From Apodemia mormo (Eukaryota > Arthropoda > Insecta > Lepidoptera > Riodinidae), in the NCBI GenBank assembly GCA_036924255.1, contig JAUPFN010000001.1:32173727-32237726 (forward strand): 64,000 nucleotides of DNA, given 5' to 3'. Under the pieces are notes generated by a model. It did not search any database and had not been told where the DNA came from. It was given only the letters and a program-made list of their open reading frames with translations. Position numbers and translations under genes: made by a program. Positions 20,196 to 30,654 of this stretch are shown in pieces. Positions within the stretch are counted from its first letter, which is position 1. Each line of letters begins with the position of its first letter.

Positions 20196-21756
20196 TTTCA
20201 ATTGACCACAAATTGCTACTACAAAAATGTCAATATTATGGTATAAGAGGTCCACCATATGATTGGTTGAAAAGCTACATCACGTTAAGAAAACAGTACG
20301 TAGAAATAGAAAAAGTAGATAAATCATTAGAAGTGAAAACGTATAGGTCTAAATGTGAGGAAATTCAGTATGGAGTTCCACAAGGAAGTATTTTAGGACC
20401 AACATTATTTATTTTAGGAATTAATGATTTGCCCAAAGTCACAGATCACCAATGTTATCTATACGCTGATGATATATCTGTTGTGATTACAAGCAAAATA
20501 TCGCAAATTCAAATTGAATGCAATAATACACTAAAACTGATAGTAGAATGGCTTAATGCCAACAATTTAAAAGTTAATTTCAATAAAACAACATATATTC
20601 ATTTTCAAAGCTATAAAACTAGTCCCATTAATCTTACTATGTCTTATAATAATACCTCAATACAAGAAACAAATACATTTAAATTTCTTGGAGTTGTACT
20701 TGATAAAAATTGTAATTGGAAGGCACATATAGAGAAACTATGTAATAATATTAATTCACAAGTATATGCTCTCTTTAGATTGAAACAAATTTGTGGTGAA
20801 GATATAGCTTTAACTTCTTATCACGGATTAGTAGCATCCAAGCTAAGGTATGGACTTATTCTTTGGGGAAATTCTACAGATGTTCAAAAAGTGTTGATCG
20901 TTCAGAAAAAATGTGTGCGTGCAATATATGGCATAGACCCTTTCATTTCTTGTAAACCATATTTCAAAAGACTAAAATTGATGACCTTACCTTGTATGTA
21001 CATCTATGAAGCAGCAATGTTTGTGAGAAGGCATCCGAATATTTTTCCTAGATTAGGAGACTTAGCTAACTTCAATATTAGGGATAAGGATAAAATTACT
21101 ATGCCAGTTTTAACTAGTTCCATTGTAGCAAAGAACTGCTATGTTATGTGCATTAAAATTTATAACAAATTACCAAAAGATATGAGAATGTTGCCAATAA
21201 ATAAATTTAAAGCAGCTTTGCAATCTTTATTAATTAACAAAGTTTATTATACAGTACAAGAATTTTTCGTAAATTATAAAGATTAATATTAGAACCATGA
21301 CCTATTATCATTTCTAAGTTCATTCCATCAAATTGTTATTGTCTTTTTTATTATTATTATTTAAATGGATGCTAAATTAGTTGCACGAAATTTGATAGAT
21401 ATTTTGCTACGTTTTTACTTTTCAGGCTATAGATATTTCGTAACATTTGTTTATAATTATAGAGTAGATTAAGTTTATTTTTAGATTACTAAATAATAAT
21501 GTTATTTAAAAAGTTTGGAAATATTAACCATGACAGGCATATGACGATTGTATAATTATTCTAATTTATTGTTCGTTCAAATACTTAAATTTTTGTGCCG
21601 AAGTCATATTAAATTAGTAGTTTTAATTTATAATTATATTTGTTTAAAAAAAAAAAAAATTGCATGCCAATTTGGTAGAATACGCGGATGTATTATAACT
21701 AATTTAAACCTATAAAACTGTACCGTATTCTGAGCAATAAATTTAATTAATTTAAT
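20196..21756 (+). mobile_element. 5'-truncated non-LTR retrotransposon
   Basis: Starts inside the RT domain, runs through the RT C-terminal region, about 450 bases of 3' UTR with an A-run at 21647-21658, and ends just after an AATAAA (21736-21741). A possible 8-bp target duplication, AATAATTA, lies at 20188-20195 and 21757-21764, but the sequence there is simple, so this is weak. 5' truncation is the usual outcome of target-primed reverse transcription. Confidence 0.7.
20198..21286 (+). CDS. LINE reverse transcriptase, 5'-truncated open frame
   Basis: An uninterrupted frame of about 360 codons. It opens with an IDHKLLLQK stretch, then shows VPQGSILGPTLF (RT motif B region), the catalytic YADD box (about 20461-20475), the NNLKVNFNKT block, FKFLGVVLD, and the post-RT C-terminal region with VQKKCVRAIYG and an IYNKLPKDMR end. 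The N-terminal part of RT, the endonuclease domain and any ORF1 are missing, so the copy cannot move on its own. TAA stop at 21284-21286. There is no real start codon; the frame is entered at the truncation. The degenerate relative at 13470-13880 shows the family is older than this copy. Clade (CR1, Jockey or other) not resolved. Confidence 0.85.
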   Translation, partial: SIDHKLLLQKCQYYGIRGPPYDWLKSYITLRKQYVEIEKVDKSLEVKTYRSKCEEIQYGVPQGSILGPTLFILGINDLPKVTDHQCYLYADDISVVITSKISQIQIECNNTLKLIVEWLNANNLKVNFNKTTYIHFQSYKTSPINLTMSYNNTSIQETNTFKFLGVVLDKNCNWKAHIEKLCNNINSQVYALFRLKQICGEDIALTSYHGLVASKLRYGLILWGNSTDVQKVLIVQKKCVRAIYGIDPFISCKPYFKRLKLMTLPCMYIYEAAMFVRRHPNIFPRLGDLANFNIRDKDKITMPVLTSSIVAKNCYVMCIKIYNKLPKDMRMLPINKFKAALQSLLINKVYYTVQEFFVNYKD

Positions 21757-21804
21757 AATAATTAACGAAAATCTATTTTTCACATCATATGCACACTACA
21801 CAAG

Positions 21805-21985
21805 TAGAAGCCTTTTCTAATGAAAACAGACAACCATCGCCTGTATTCACAAAAATTGTTCAACCTTGCCATACAGAAATGTAACGCCAGCCACCACATG
21901 TGTAAGTTTACCTGCTACCTTATCATCTAAACTGGATCATGACAATGGACAAGACAAGACAAGAGACAAAATAAGACAACTTCTC
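21805..21985 (-). repeat. LINE-tail repeat H, partial copy
   Basis: ACCATCGCCTGTATTCAC and GTTTACCTGCTACCTTATC match the H core; truncated at the right. Confidence 0.55.
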
Positions 21986-22247
21986 TTTTCATTATCACTC
22001 CTACTTTATATCTCGTTAGCCTTCAGATTAACCTATATATTTAGTTTGATGCTTGATCATAATCTCCTGGGGAAAATAGTATTGAGGTTTCCTATGTTTC
22101 GTAAAATCTCAGCAGCAGCCTAAAACCGAGAATATAGAGATTTTAAGGTTTATCGCAATTACCGGAAATCATCAAAATCTACCGCGGAAATCATCTAATC
22201 TAAAACATTCTGCATTTAAAGTGCCTGCATCACAGTGATTTATTAAG
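21986..22247. other. Nothing recognised
   Basis: No recognised motifs; the frame at 21866-22123 is chance. Confidence 0.35.
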
Positions 22248-22405
22248 TACTAGCCATTTCCTGCTCTAAAACGCTAGGTAAAGATCCCCAGGGAAAGAGG
22301 GATAGAATGTAGCCTATGCCAATCAGGAATAATGACCCTTTCTAATGGTAAAAGAATTTTTAAAATCGGTTCAGTAGCTCTATATAGTAGAATGTATATA
22401 GTAGA
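22248..22405 (-). repeat. CTAG-ended short element, copy 1
   Basis: ACTAGCCATTTCCTGCTCTA at the left, then an inner AAAGAATTTTTAAAATCG, shared with 62013-62215. Confidence 0.5.
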
Positions 22406-23300
22406 TTACTTCCAATAATTAAAGGGGTGAACACGATCGATCGTAAGACCAAGACATGTGGGGTAACACAAATACGTATTTAAAAAAGTTTAGAAAAAAG
22501 TTAAAAAAAAATCACACGACAATCAGAAATATTTATCTTACACCTAACCAAACTAATGCAATGTACAAATATTATTTTATACCTGCCCAACACATAAACA
22601 TTTTTCTTCCCGATAAAATAAAATAAGGAATGTTACCTCTACAAAGACTAGGCAATAAAATCACATTTAAGTGGGTCGTATTTCACCTTCATCTTCAGAC
22701 ACAGTAGCAAAAAGAGGACGGGAGAATTCAATAAAATCACAATAGTAATATAGTATAGTCATATAAAATATCTAAGAAGGTATTAAAGTGGTCCCCTAAT
22801 AATAAGCCCCGCCAGATGTACGGGACGGCCGCTTGGAAAAGTCACAGTGGTAACTCGAGCGAGGAAAATTATTTTTTTCGGTCTGCCACACACGGCCCTT
22901 ACTAGCTCAGCGAAAACTAAGAACGATCCTCTTATGGGAGCACTACTTATTATATGAATATTATTTTTTTCTATAAGCATTTCTTACTAGGTATATTAGA
23001 GCGCATAATTCCAATTATAACAGCGTAAACGTTGATTGAATTTCGAGTTTCAGAGTACACTAAAAATTAACAAAACGTGTTGAAAAAAACGTGTTCAACT
23101 TTTCAACTGTTGAGTTTACTCAAGTCTTACCTAGATAGTAAATTAATCTATGTCTAATTAAATGAAATTTATATCAATTGAAATAGGCGATTACCTAATT
23201 GCATTATATGAATAATAACTAAACTTTTCAAAAATCAGCTCCAATCTTGGACCAAAAGTATTTTACCTGTTACTTTAAAAGTTATAATTTTTCGTGAAAT
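22406..23300. other. Unassigned stretch
   Basis: AT-rich. A moderately GC-rich, possibly single-copy patch lies at 22790-22945 (ACGGGACGGCCGCTTGG). The reverse frame 22980-22783 has no recognised motif. Confidence 0.4.
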
Positions 23301-23813
23301 TATATAGTATGTAAAGAAAATCCTGTCGGATAATTAAAGGTGTAATTTGGTACCGTAATACGGTTACATATGCGTAATTATTTTATGGATATGTACTAAT
23401 TAGTTTTCCGAATAAAAAAATAATCTTAAATGGTATTTTCATACATTAAGTATGACAACACCTACAAATAAGTAAATTCTATTACCAAAGAATGCCGCGT
23501 AAGTCGGATGCTATCGAAGGATACGCGGCGCGTTTAAAGTTCGTTTGTAAAAAGCCGAAAACAAATAGCGCGCCTTCGAGTGGCGCGATAGCCGCCAAAA
23601 TGAAACAATGAAACAAACAGCGACAAGGTGTTGTCATTTTTAAAATATTTGCTTAACTCTAGGGAAATATAAGTAAAATACGAATATTAAAAAAACACTA
23701 TTTTTTTTTACTTTCTGAAATAAAGTCATTTTAATATTTTTTTCAGTAATGCCTTTAACCAACCTATATGCCTCTTTAGGATCGGACAGGGTTTTCTTTA
23801 CACACTGTATATA
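23301..23813. mobile_element. TIR element with non-repetitive filling
   Basis: TATATAGTATGTAAAGAAAA at the left mirrors TTTTCTTTACACACTGTATA at the right; about 31-33 bp of inverted ends including CCTGTC(C/G)GAT. TA flanks suggest the Tc1/mariner group. The same left end recurs at 10014. The interior (23495-23625) is CpG-rich and unlike neighbouring repeats. Confidence 0.65.
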
Positions 23814-24371
23814 GATGCTGATATTAGAATGATTAAAGAGCAGAGCAGATTAAAGTGCTTCGAAAGAGCAAGTGTAGATGTGGGTTCCGGTTATCTCAAG
23901 AAAGATTCTAAATCTATAGACGTTACTGGTGATCAAATGCGTGCGACACTAAGATTCGGTGATGATCTAACCAACCAACAATCTTGTTGAACCGGCGTCA
24001 TGATATTTATTTATCCTTCTGATTGTGATTAGACCATATGGTTGAGTTCTTTTTTAATTAGCCTAAAAGCAGTATCTATCATAACCTATCGCTACTAGCT
24101 GCAGGGAAGGCCGGGTACCCGGTAACATCCAGATAATAATATGCTTAAGCGTCATGGGCATGTGCATGTATGTGTAGGTAACAATCTTTGATGGCAAAGA
24201 AATTTAAAAGTGGTGATTATGGTTTATCATTACAATAACCGACTGCAGAAACAGGCGATTTCTTGTGTTATTGAAATAATTAAAATCGCATCGCAACAAT
24301 TTTAGGCAACTTATAAAACTCATGTTAATATAAATTATTGCAAGTTCTACGTGTTAAGAATTTAAAATAAT
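23814..24371. other. Unassigned stretch
   Basis: An open stretch around 23925-23985 is moderately GC-rich (GTGATCAAATGCGTGCGACA) but has no recognised domain. Confidence 0.4.
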
Positions 24372-24975
24372 GTTATTTTCGGTTATTCCGATCTGTTACC
24401 CTAGAGAATTCACCCTAGGGAGAATTCTGGGAAACGTATGTCTGAGAATTTACCTTAAATTGGGTGAATAATAGGATTTTTTATCTATACTCACTTCCTA
24501 TTTATCACCTCGATAGTGTACACTTGACTAAAGATTTTCTAATACACTTGATATAGAGCACACATAAAAACAATAATTATCGTACACCTGATGAATTTAT
24601 TAATGTCATTAATAATGATTGCTTATGTCCAAGGCACCAACCATCACCACTACGTAAATTGTTAATAGGATTAACTGTACAAATTTTTGGTCAATTTTGG
24701 GTTGAAATTGTAATAGAAAAATATATGTAGTGAAAAAATCTGTTGTTTTGTTTGCTTTATTGGCTCTCACGGTTGGTGCTACTCCGCACCGTTTAACCGT
24801 GTTCAAAATATAACGACAACAATCAATTTATGTTATAAAAATCAAAGATATTATAATTAGACACGCTGACTGTACCTAGGGTGAAAAATCGCAATAAGAA
24901 TCCAAAATAATTCCATATTTTAACCTAGCATAGGGTAAATTTTAGGACATATGTTTCCCAGAATTTACCTTAGGG

Positions 24976-25549
24976 TTTTTTTTTTAATTCTTTTATTTAA
25001 TAGAGATTTTTTTCATATAATGAAAATGTCAATCTCATCGTAACTTATTCTAAGTTAAACTTATAACTTTGTCTTAGATCTAGATTGCTTACATAAATGT
25101 ATACAGCATCCTAGCTGCGCCAGATGTTGGTTCAGCCAAGACACTATTATACAGACCCACATTATTTTTACTTAGATTATTTATATTAATAAATCGTGTA
25201 CGTTTCTCTGCGTTCCTGACACATTCCCCTAAAATGTGTTGAACATCATCTATATTTTCACACTCGTCGCATTTAGGAGATGTTTTTTTTTCATGAGAAA
25301 TGCAAAGCTGTTACTTGGAACGTGTCCGGAGCGTAGCCTATGTGCTTTTATGATTTCTTTTCTGCTTACACCCGATATAGAAAACCAGGGTACGTGAGGC
25401 GGCTCAGTCTGTATGGTCTTATACCATATACCTTTAATTTTGGATAACTCGTTAAAGTATTCCTTCCACGACCCCCAGCATTCCCTCCTACAACTATTAA
25501 GCTTCTCTGAAAAATGAGGCCGACAATTAGTGTGTACGCCATTTGCTAA
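24976..25549 (-). mobile_element. 5'-truncated LINE nested in the hAT-like element
   Basis: The T-run at 24976-24986 is the poly(A) tail on the reverse strand. CTTAGGG occurs on both sides (24969-24975 and 25550-25556), a 7-bp target duplication. Only the last part of the coding region and the 3' UTR were inserted. Confidence 0.85.
25089..25549 (-). pseudogene. LINE ORF2 C-terminal region with CCHC-type finger
   Basis: The reverse strand reads KIKGIWYKTIQTEPPHVPWF, then EIIKAHRLRSGHVPSNSF. After a one-base shift in a run of nine A (about 25284-25292) it continues CDECENIDDVQHILGEC (a C-x2-C...H-x3-C finger), ending at a TAA (25089-25091). This is the C-terminal end of LINE pol proteins of the I/R1/Jockey type, downstream of RT. 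The RT domain itself is absent. Confidence 0.75.
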
Positions 25550-25597
25550 CTTAGGGTGGATTCTTCAAGGTAACAGATCGGAATAACCCGTTATTTT

Positions 25598-25896
25598 TAA
25601 TATTTTATTACTCTACTATACTTGGGGACTTTCTTTGCACTTTTGTGGTACCGTTTTACTGAAAAACTATCGCACTTTTAGGTTTGAGCTTTGACGTGAT
25701 AGTTTAAATTCATGTCTAGATATGATCTACCATTAAAATACAATTTTATAAACAAAAAAAATAGAATATACATGTTGTATTAGAATTTTATTATTACTAA
25801 CGCCATCTATTGTGAAACTAACGAGATAAAATGCTACTTTGGCGTGGTAGATTCATTCCATTTTAATACAATATTAATCTATTAATACACTTGTAC
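25598..25896. other. Unassigned AT-rich stretch
   Basis: Nothing recognised. Confidence 0.4.
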
Positions 25897-26408
25897 TTTT
25901 TAACTTCCCGTTACGTGTGTAGATAAGGAAGTTACTTATTTTGCTCCGATTTTCAAAAATCGATTTTTCACCAGATGTGCACGTTTTGAGGTCCTAGGAA
26001 CCTTTTTCGACTATTTTCGCGATGATGTCAGTGTGTATGTATGTATGTATATATGTATGTATGTAAACATCTCATAACTTTTGAACGGCTGGACCGATCG
26101 AAACCCGGTTGATGGTATTCGATTGGATTCCACTCAAATTAGACTTCCTGAAATTTTGAACCAAATTTCAGGAAGTCTAATTTGAGTGATTTTGAGAAAT
26201 TTTGAAAAAACCCAAAAAAAATTTTGGCGAAACAGATTTTTTTTAATATAACTTCCAGGTTAATGTACCCATTGAGTACAAAAACCAATCATCTCTATTC
26301 TTAAAAAAATTACATCTAATGCATAAATTGCATCAAATCGGTTTATCTGTTTGGAAGTAATCGACGAAAATTTTGAAAGTGTTTTTTCGACATAATTTCG
26401 AAACTTTG
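25897..26408 (+). repeat. AACTTCCC repeat, left half with inverted duplication
   Basis: Follows the copy at 3141-4258 for about 500 bases, then stops. Inside it, 26132-26156 is repeated in perfect inverted form at 26163-26187, replacing the sequence found there in the other copies. TATG microsatellite at 26034-26065. Confidence 0.75.
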
Positions 26409-26499
26409 CGAGCCCTTACAAAGCTCTGCTTTTTGCTAGTTGTATAATATATATTAAGCTTAAGGATTTTTTCATTGGGTACCATTTTTTACGTCCAAA

Positions 26500-26905
26500 G
26501 ATAACAAACAAGCAGATGGCTCTCCTGATGGATAGAGCCATAGCCATGGTGCATTGCTATCCGTTTGCGGAGTCCTCTGGAACCGGCATATAGTTGCCTA
26601 AAAGTGGACTCCAGCTTACTTTTGTAATTTAATAATTATGGTTAACGCAAATAAATGAATTTATTATTATTATCCGTCTGGCGGTATGGCAACGCCACAT
26701 GCATCCTAACCGGATCACGACAATGACAAGCATTGACACTATTACGACAGGAATAGTTAAGGCGGTGGAACCAAATACTCGAGCGAGACGTTGCGGAACT
26801 CTTCCACCTAGTAGTCACGATGGAAGTGACACCTATAGTCAATCGGTCGCCTATTACGATCTGCTTGGCCGAACGGCAGTTAGTACTATTTCAACACGGG
26901 GGAAA
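26500..26905 (-). repeat. LINE-tail repeat H, copy at 26.5 kb
   Basis: AAACAAGCAGATGG, GACAGGAATAGTTAAGGCGG and CGTTGCGGAACTCTTCCACC are H hallmarks. Reading frames on both strands here (26642-26842, 26699-26920) are shadows. Confidence 0.65.
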
Positions 26906-27314
26906 ATACTACTATACTAATTGCCTACGCATAAATGTATGGGTGTACAAAATACTAATAATACAGGTACATTAATTGAATTCATCGATGATTTTTAAAT
27001 TAGTAACCTGCTTTAGTAAATCAAGGATTATATAATAAGGTCATCTACGTGAAAGAATGTAAAGAGCGACGACTCTGTTTACTGATTTTATTTTATTTAT
27101 ATGTCATGTTTGAGTTTTTATGTTTGATCTGTCTGACTGTGTCTCGTTAGTTACAAAATTACGACCTCTGTATATTTATATGACATCGCTTTCTTGGCGA
27201 GAGAGACAGTGAAGCAAATTAATTTTATCCCCAACAATCTTCTTGCACGGGTTACATCTGTTAATATAGATAAGAGCAAATTTTCTGGATTTGATTGTTT
27301 GTGTATATAATACA
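26906..27314. other. Nothing recognised
   Basis: AT-rich, no repeat seen. Confidence 0.35.
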
Positions 27315-27531
27315 GCGTGTGTAAGGGACGGTCTACCGAAAATCGAAACCGAAGATTTGGACAATGAGTCTGAAATGAGAACTGGTGGAAATTTGTGTGG
27401 GAAATTTTTGTTTGTGTTTGACATTTTTTTACCTTATCAATCAATCAATCAGTTCTTAACTTTGTATAATTTGATTTTTTCTAATACTTTACAGTGTTTT
27501 TCTTAAAAAGAAAAAAACACTGTAGAATATA

Positions 27532-27658
27532 AGAAGTATCTTCACGCCCGTATCCCGGAAGAGGTAGGCAGAGGTACAACCAGTGCAACCACGATTAGCC
27601 TCAGATACTTCGTCAGAAAATGTGATAGATAGCAAGCCTATCGCCAACCAGGCACTTA
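27532..27658 (-). mobile_element. SINE family B, headless copy
   Basis: ATCTTCACGCCCGTATCCCG through AAGCCTATCGCCAACCAGGC is the reverse of the SINE B body; the tRNA-like head is absent. Confidence 0.75.
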
Positions 27659-27679
27659 GAGTATTATTTTTTTTATATA

Positions 27680-27985
27680 TCATAAGATAGCAAACGAGCA
27701 GATGAGTCTCCTGATGGAAAGAGTCAACCATCGCCTATAGACACCAAAGATGTTAATGGTGCGTTGCTTCCTTGTGGCGAGATCTAATGTCACATGCATA
27801 AGTTTACCGGTTATCTTGCCCTTCAAACCGGAACACGACAGTGTCAAGTATTGAAGCTATTGCGGCAATGCAGAACTCTATCACCTAGTACCCACGATGG
27901 TAGTGACTCGTATAGCCACTTGGTCGCCTTTTATGACCTGCCTGGCAGAATGGCAGAGCCCGGGACCAGCACGGAAAGATTAGAG
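27680..27985 (-). repeat. LINE-tail repeat H, copy at 27.7 kb
   Basis: T-run at 27668-27675, then AAGATAGCAAACGAGCAGAT and GTCAACCATCGCCTATAGAC. Close to consensus at the left. Confidence 0.7.
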
Positions 27986-28000
27986 TACCTACTTAATTAT

Positions 28001-28036
28001 ACAAAATTAAGTTAGAAAATTCTAACTTAAATTTGT
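28001..28036. repeat. Hairpin, 16-bp arms
   Basis: ACAAAATTAAGTTAGA and TCTAACTTAAATTTGT pair with one mismatch around AAAT. Confidence 0.7.
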
Positions 28037-28080
28037 ATATCGATGGTTACGATTTTTGGTAGACCGTCCAATTTTTTTGT

Positions 28081-28137
28081 AGAAAAAAATACATATATAC
28101 AGTGTGTAAGACACACTGTATATATGCATTTTTTTCT
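28081..28137. repeat. Hairpin, 27-bp arms
   Basis: 28081-28107 and 28111-28137 are inverted copies with one mismatch around a 3-base loop; the inner part is TACAGTGTGT/ACACACTGTA, which resembles transposon ends joined head to head. Confidence 0.85.
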
Positions 28138-28199
28138 TTCACAACTAGCTACATATATTTAGAAGCGTGACTATAGAAAGAACCCTTAGTATTTATCTG

Positions 28200-28470
28200 T
28201 GATAAACATGTGTCGATTGTTTGATTATAGAGTCACTCGCGTTACAGTTTTCACTGTATGCGATTACTGGAAATCAGGATGCCGACAAAGCTCACATTTC
28301 CAGGGATATTTCCGGGTGTAATCTCGGGGGCGAATAATTGCGGATTGCAACAACGTTGCTCATTAGTGCAATGTTCAATTAGGGAGCGATGGACGCAGGG
28401 GCCTCGTGTTACCTCGGTCCTCGCCTACGCGTGTACTGACGATAATTTAGCTTTGAATTGAGGAAATTAC
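28200..28470. other. Possibly single-copy block with homeodomain-like sites
   Basis: No repeat was recognised. CATTAGTGCAATGTTCAATT carries TTAGTG and CAATTAG-type words, and the base composition is balanced. A 67-codon frame at 28258-28461 lacks motifs. Candidate conserved noncoding or regulatory DNA. Confidence 0.3.
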
Positions 28471-28739
28471 AATGTTATTAGAGCCTGGCTTAAGCTAATT
28501 TTCAGATACTCTTACAATGGTTTTGTAATTAATAAATTTTAAAGCTATTTCAGAAGCGATTACAGGGATTAGTTTTCATTGGTTTTAATAAACTTTTGAT
28601 TAAACCAACATTTACACCTAATCGTGCACCTAGTTGTGTGTGTTTTACCACTCACGCCGTGCTTGGTAAACCTTCAGATCAGTACAATCGACGGAATCGA
28701 TCACATAGCAAAGCAGAATTTCGCCACTTGGAACTAGTC

Positions 28740-28803
28740 GACATTGGTTTAATAGGTAGAGGTCGCCCCGGCTTGAGAGGAGGTCGCAGGTTCAAATCCT
28801 AGC
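28740..28803 (+). repeat. tRNA-like fragment
   Basis: GGTTCAAATCC (28790-28800) is a good B box and GGTAGAGG lies about 35 bases upstream, but arms do not pair into a clean cloverleaf. Possibly a decayed SINE head. Confidence 0.3.
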
Positions 28804-28864
28804 GTCTCGAAATTTTTCTTTGTTGCTTTTAAGTTTTTCAAAATTAACACCTTTAGACCCGAGT

Positions 28865-29000
28865 TTAACCGAGTCCTCTCTGAAGAATTGACCATCTGCC
28901 ATTCTGCCAGACGGTCCGTAAAAGTCGAATGGTTGGCTTTACGAGAAACTATCATTGTGACTACAAGGTAGTAGAGTTCTGCAACCTATCGTTTAGATCT
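28865..29000 (+). repeat. LINE-tail repeat H, 5' part
   Basis: CATCTGCCATTCTGCCAGAC and GGTAGTAGAGTTCTGCAACC match the H far end in sense orientation. Confidence 0.55.
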
Positions 29001-29014
29001 TGTACTATCACGGA

Positions 29015-29275
29015 TTAAACTGGATACGCCTTTCAAGGCAATTTCTTAGGTTGTCAACGTCACTTGCATTTACAAAGAAATACAGAGTTATATTAGTTAT
29101 TTTAATAAAATAAAATTACTCCAGAGGTGTTCCTTAAGCCTTAGGTTTTTATTCCACACGATAAAATAGCACAATTTCGCATATTTACATTTTACAGATA
29201 ACATTTGCTCTTATGAGCGGCTACACATTTTGCGCCCAACACCGTGTCTATTAGTATTTGTGTGGTTTGTGGGTA
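29015..29275 (+). repeat. Repeat J, copy without the gypsy insertion
   Basis: Resembles the two flanks of the gypsy element: 29015-29215 matches 36795-36979 and the following part (GTGTCTATTAGTATTTGTGT) matches 43820-43860. It serves as a decayed unoccupied site for that insertion. Confidence 0.7.
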
Positions 29276-29284
29276 CTTCTGTCT

Positions 29285-29445
29285 TACCTATTCTTGCCGC
29301 AATAGCGTCAATGCTTGTCACTGTCGTGTTCCGGTTTGGATGGTAAGGTAGACGGTGAACTTAACATCTTTGGTGTCTATAGGTGATGGTCCTTTTTCTA
29401 TCACCAGAGCTATTTGTTCATTTGCTATCTTATGATAAAAATATT
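29285..29445 (+). repeat. LINE-tail repeat H, 3' part with tail
   Basis: CTATTCTTGCCGCAATAGCG, then GGTGTCTATAGGTGATGG and CTATCTTATGATAAAAATA, the A-rich end in sense orientation. Confidence 0.65.
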
Positions 29446-29689
29446 AGACAAACATTAATTTAAAACTGTAGAGTCATAGTAAATGGTATTTTGTCTGTTT
29501 CCTTTTAACAGTCCATTTTATAATTTATTTACGTGCCCACTCTGAGTGACTCCCTAAGTGCATTATTTAAGTAGGTACTTACCTGTTTAAAAATTCAAGT
29601 GCCTTCAAAACTATATTTGAATACAGATAACACAAATAGGTATGTTGTTCCCTGTGTTGTTTCTGGCCGTTTATGAAATATAGACATTT

Positions 29690-30035
29690 CTGCCAGGCAA
29701 TTTATAAGACAGTCGATTGACTAAGCGTCCACCACCATTATGACTAGGTGGTAGTGAATAACACAATCAGATATAGTTCAAGGCGAACCATTTGTTCGCC
29801 TTGAATTGAGATTTCGCGATGGTAGGTTTTATCGTTTAGTTTTTGGACCTCTCCTACAATTCCTATGTCTTTCTTATGTACAAAGTTCAAGTATGATAAT
29901 GGTACATTGTTATCTGTGTGACTTGATGGTTTAATGTCACATACATACCTAAAATACACCTTACCCTCCAAACCGAAACACGAAAATGAAAAGTATTAAC
30001 CTAACTGTGGCAGGAATAGGTTCTAACATAGCCGG
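29690..30035. repeat. Two decayed repeat H pieces in opposite orientation
   Basis: 29690-29760 (TGCCAGGCAATTTATAAGAC) and 29895-30030 (ACCTTACCCTCCAAACCGAA, GTGGCAGGAATAGG) match opposite strands of H. Between them lies a small inverted pair, TTCAAGGCGAAC and GTTCGCCTTGAA (29778-29805). Confidence 0.5.
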
Positions 30036-30062
30036 AAGTTAAAAATAAAGTAAAAATATATT

Positions 30063-30130
30063 TTACTAGCTAAACCCGGCGGCGTCGCTTCACTTTGGCT
30101 CAGTTGTATTTAAGTCACTTGAAAATGCTT
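30063..30130 (-). repeat. CTAG-ended short element fragment
   Basis: ACTAGCTAAACCCGGCGGCG has the CTAG end and GC-rich subterminus of the Helitron-like group; only the end is present. Confidence 0.4.
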
Positions 30131-30654
30131 ATAATTTTCCGTTTCCGTTGCAACTTCGGAATAAAAAGTCTAAAGTGAACCTCACACACTCTTCTGTTGA
30201 TTACTATGTTGTGAACAAATAAGACGCCAATCCATAAACTAGTTTTAACAAAAATTTTGATACGTTAAGATGGAAATGGAATGAAAAACAAATATTACAT
30301 AACAGTAACTCTTTAGTCAGTAATGGTAGAGTATTAGCACAAAATTATTGGTATGCGAAATGAATGAAATTATATATTTCTCTTCAGTTAAATAAAATCT
30401 TTACTATCTAGAAGTAACCATTACTCAACATTTTATATTAATTTAATTATAATTTTAATTTCAACAAATTACAAAAACTCTTAAGAGAAAATGAACATTT
30501 TATTCAATTCTAACTGAATAGATGATTATATAAGTAAAATATGTTTTGAAACAAATGGTGCATACAAATTAAGACACAGTGGGATTTTCTCCGAGACAAA
30601 GCTCAATGGGATAAGCAAGGCATAAACCGATATATAGGGCGGAGGCTCAGTTGA
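30131..30654. other. Unassigned AT-rich stretch
   Basis: Nothing recognised. Confidence 0.4.

Larger units (their letters stand above)
24380..25589. mobile_element. hAT-like TIR element with 8-bp target duplication
   Basis: GGTTATTCCGATCTGTTACC (24381) is mirrored by GGTAACAGATCGGAATAACC ending 25588; once the inserted LINE is removed, similarity continues inward for roughly 90 bases. GTTATTTT flanks both sides (24372-24379 and 25590-25597). An 8-bp duplication suggests hAT (P elements also give 8 bp). The interior holds no recognisable transposase; the reverse frame 24806-24609 has no motif. Confidence 0.75.
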
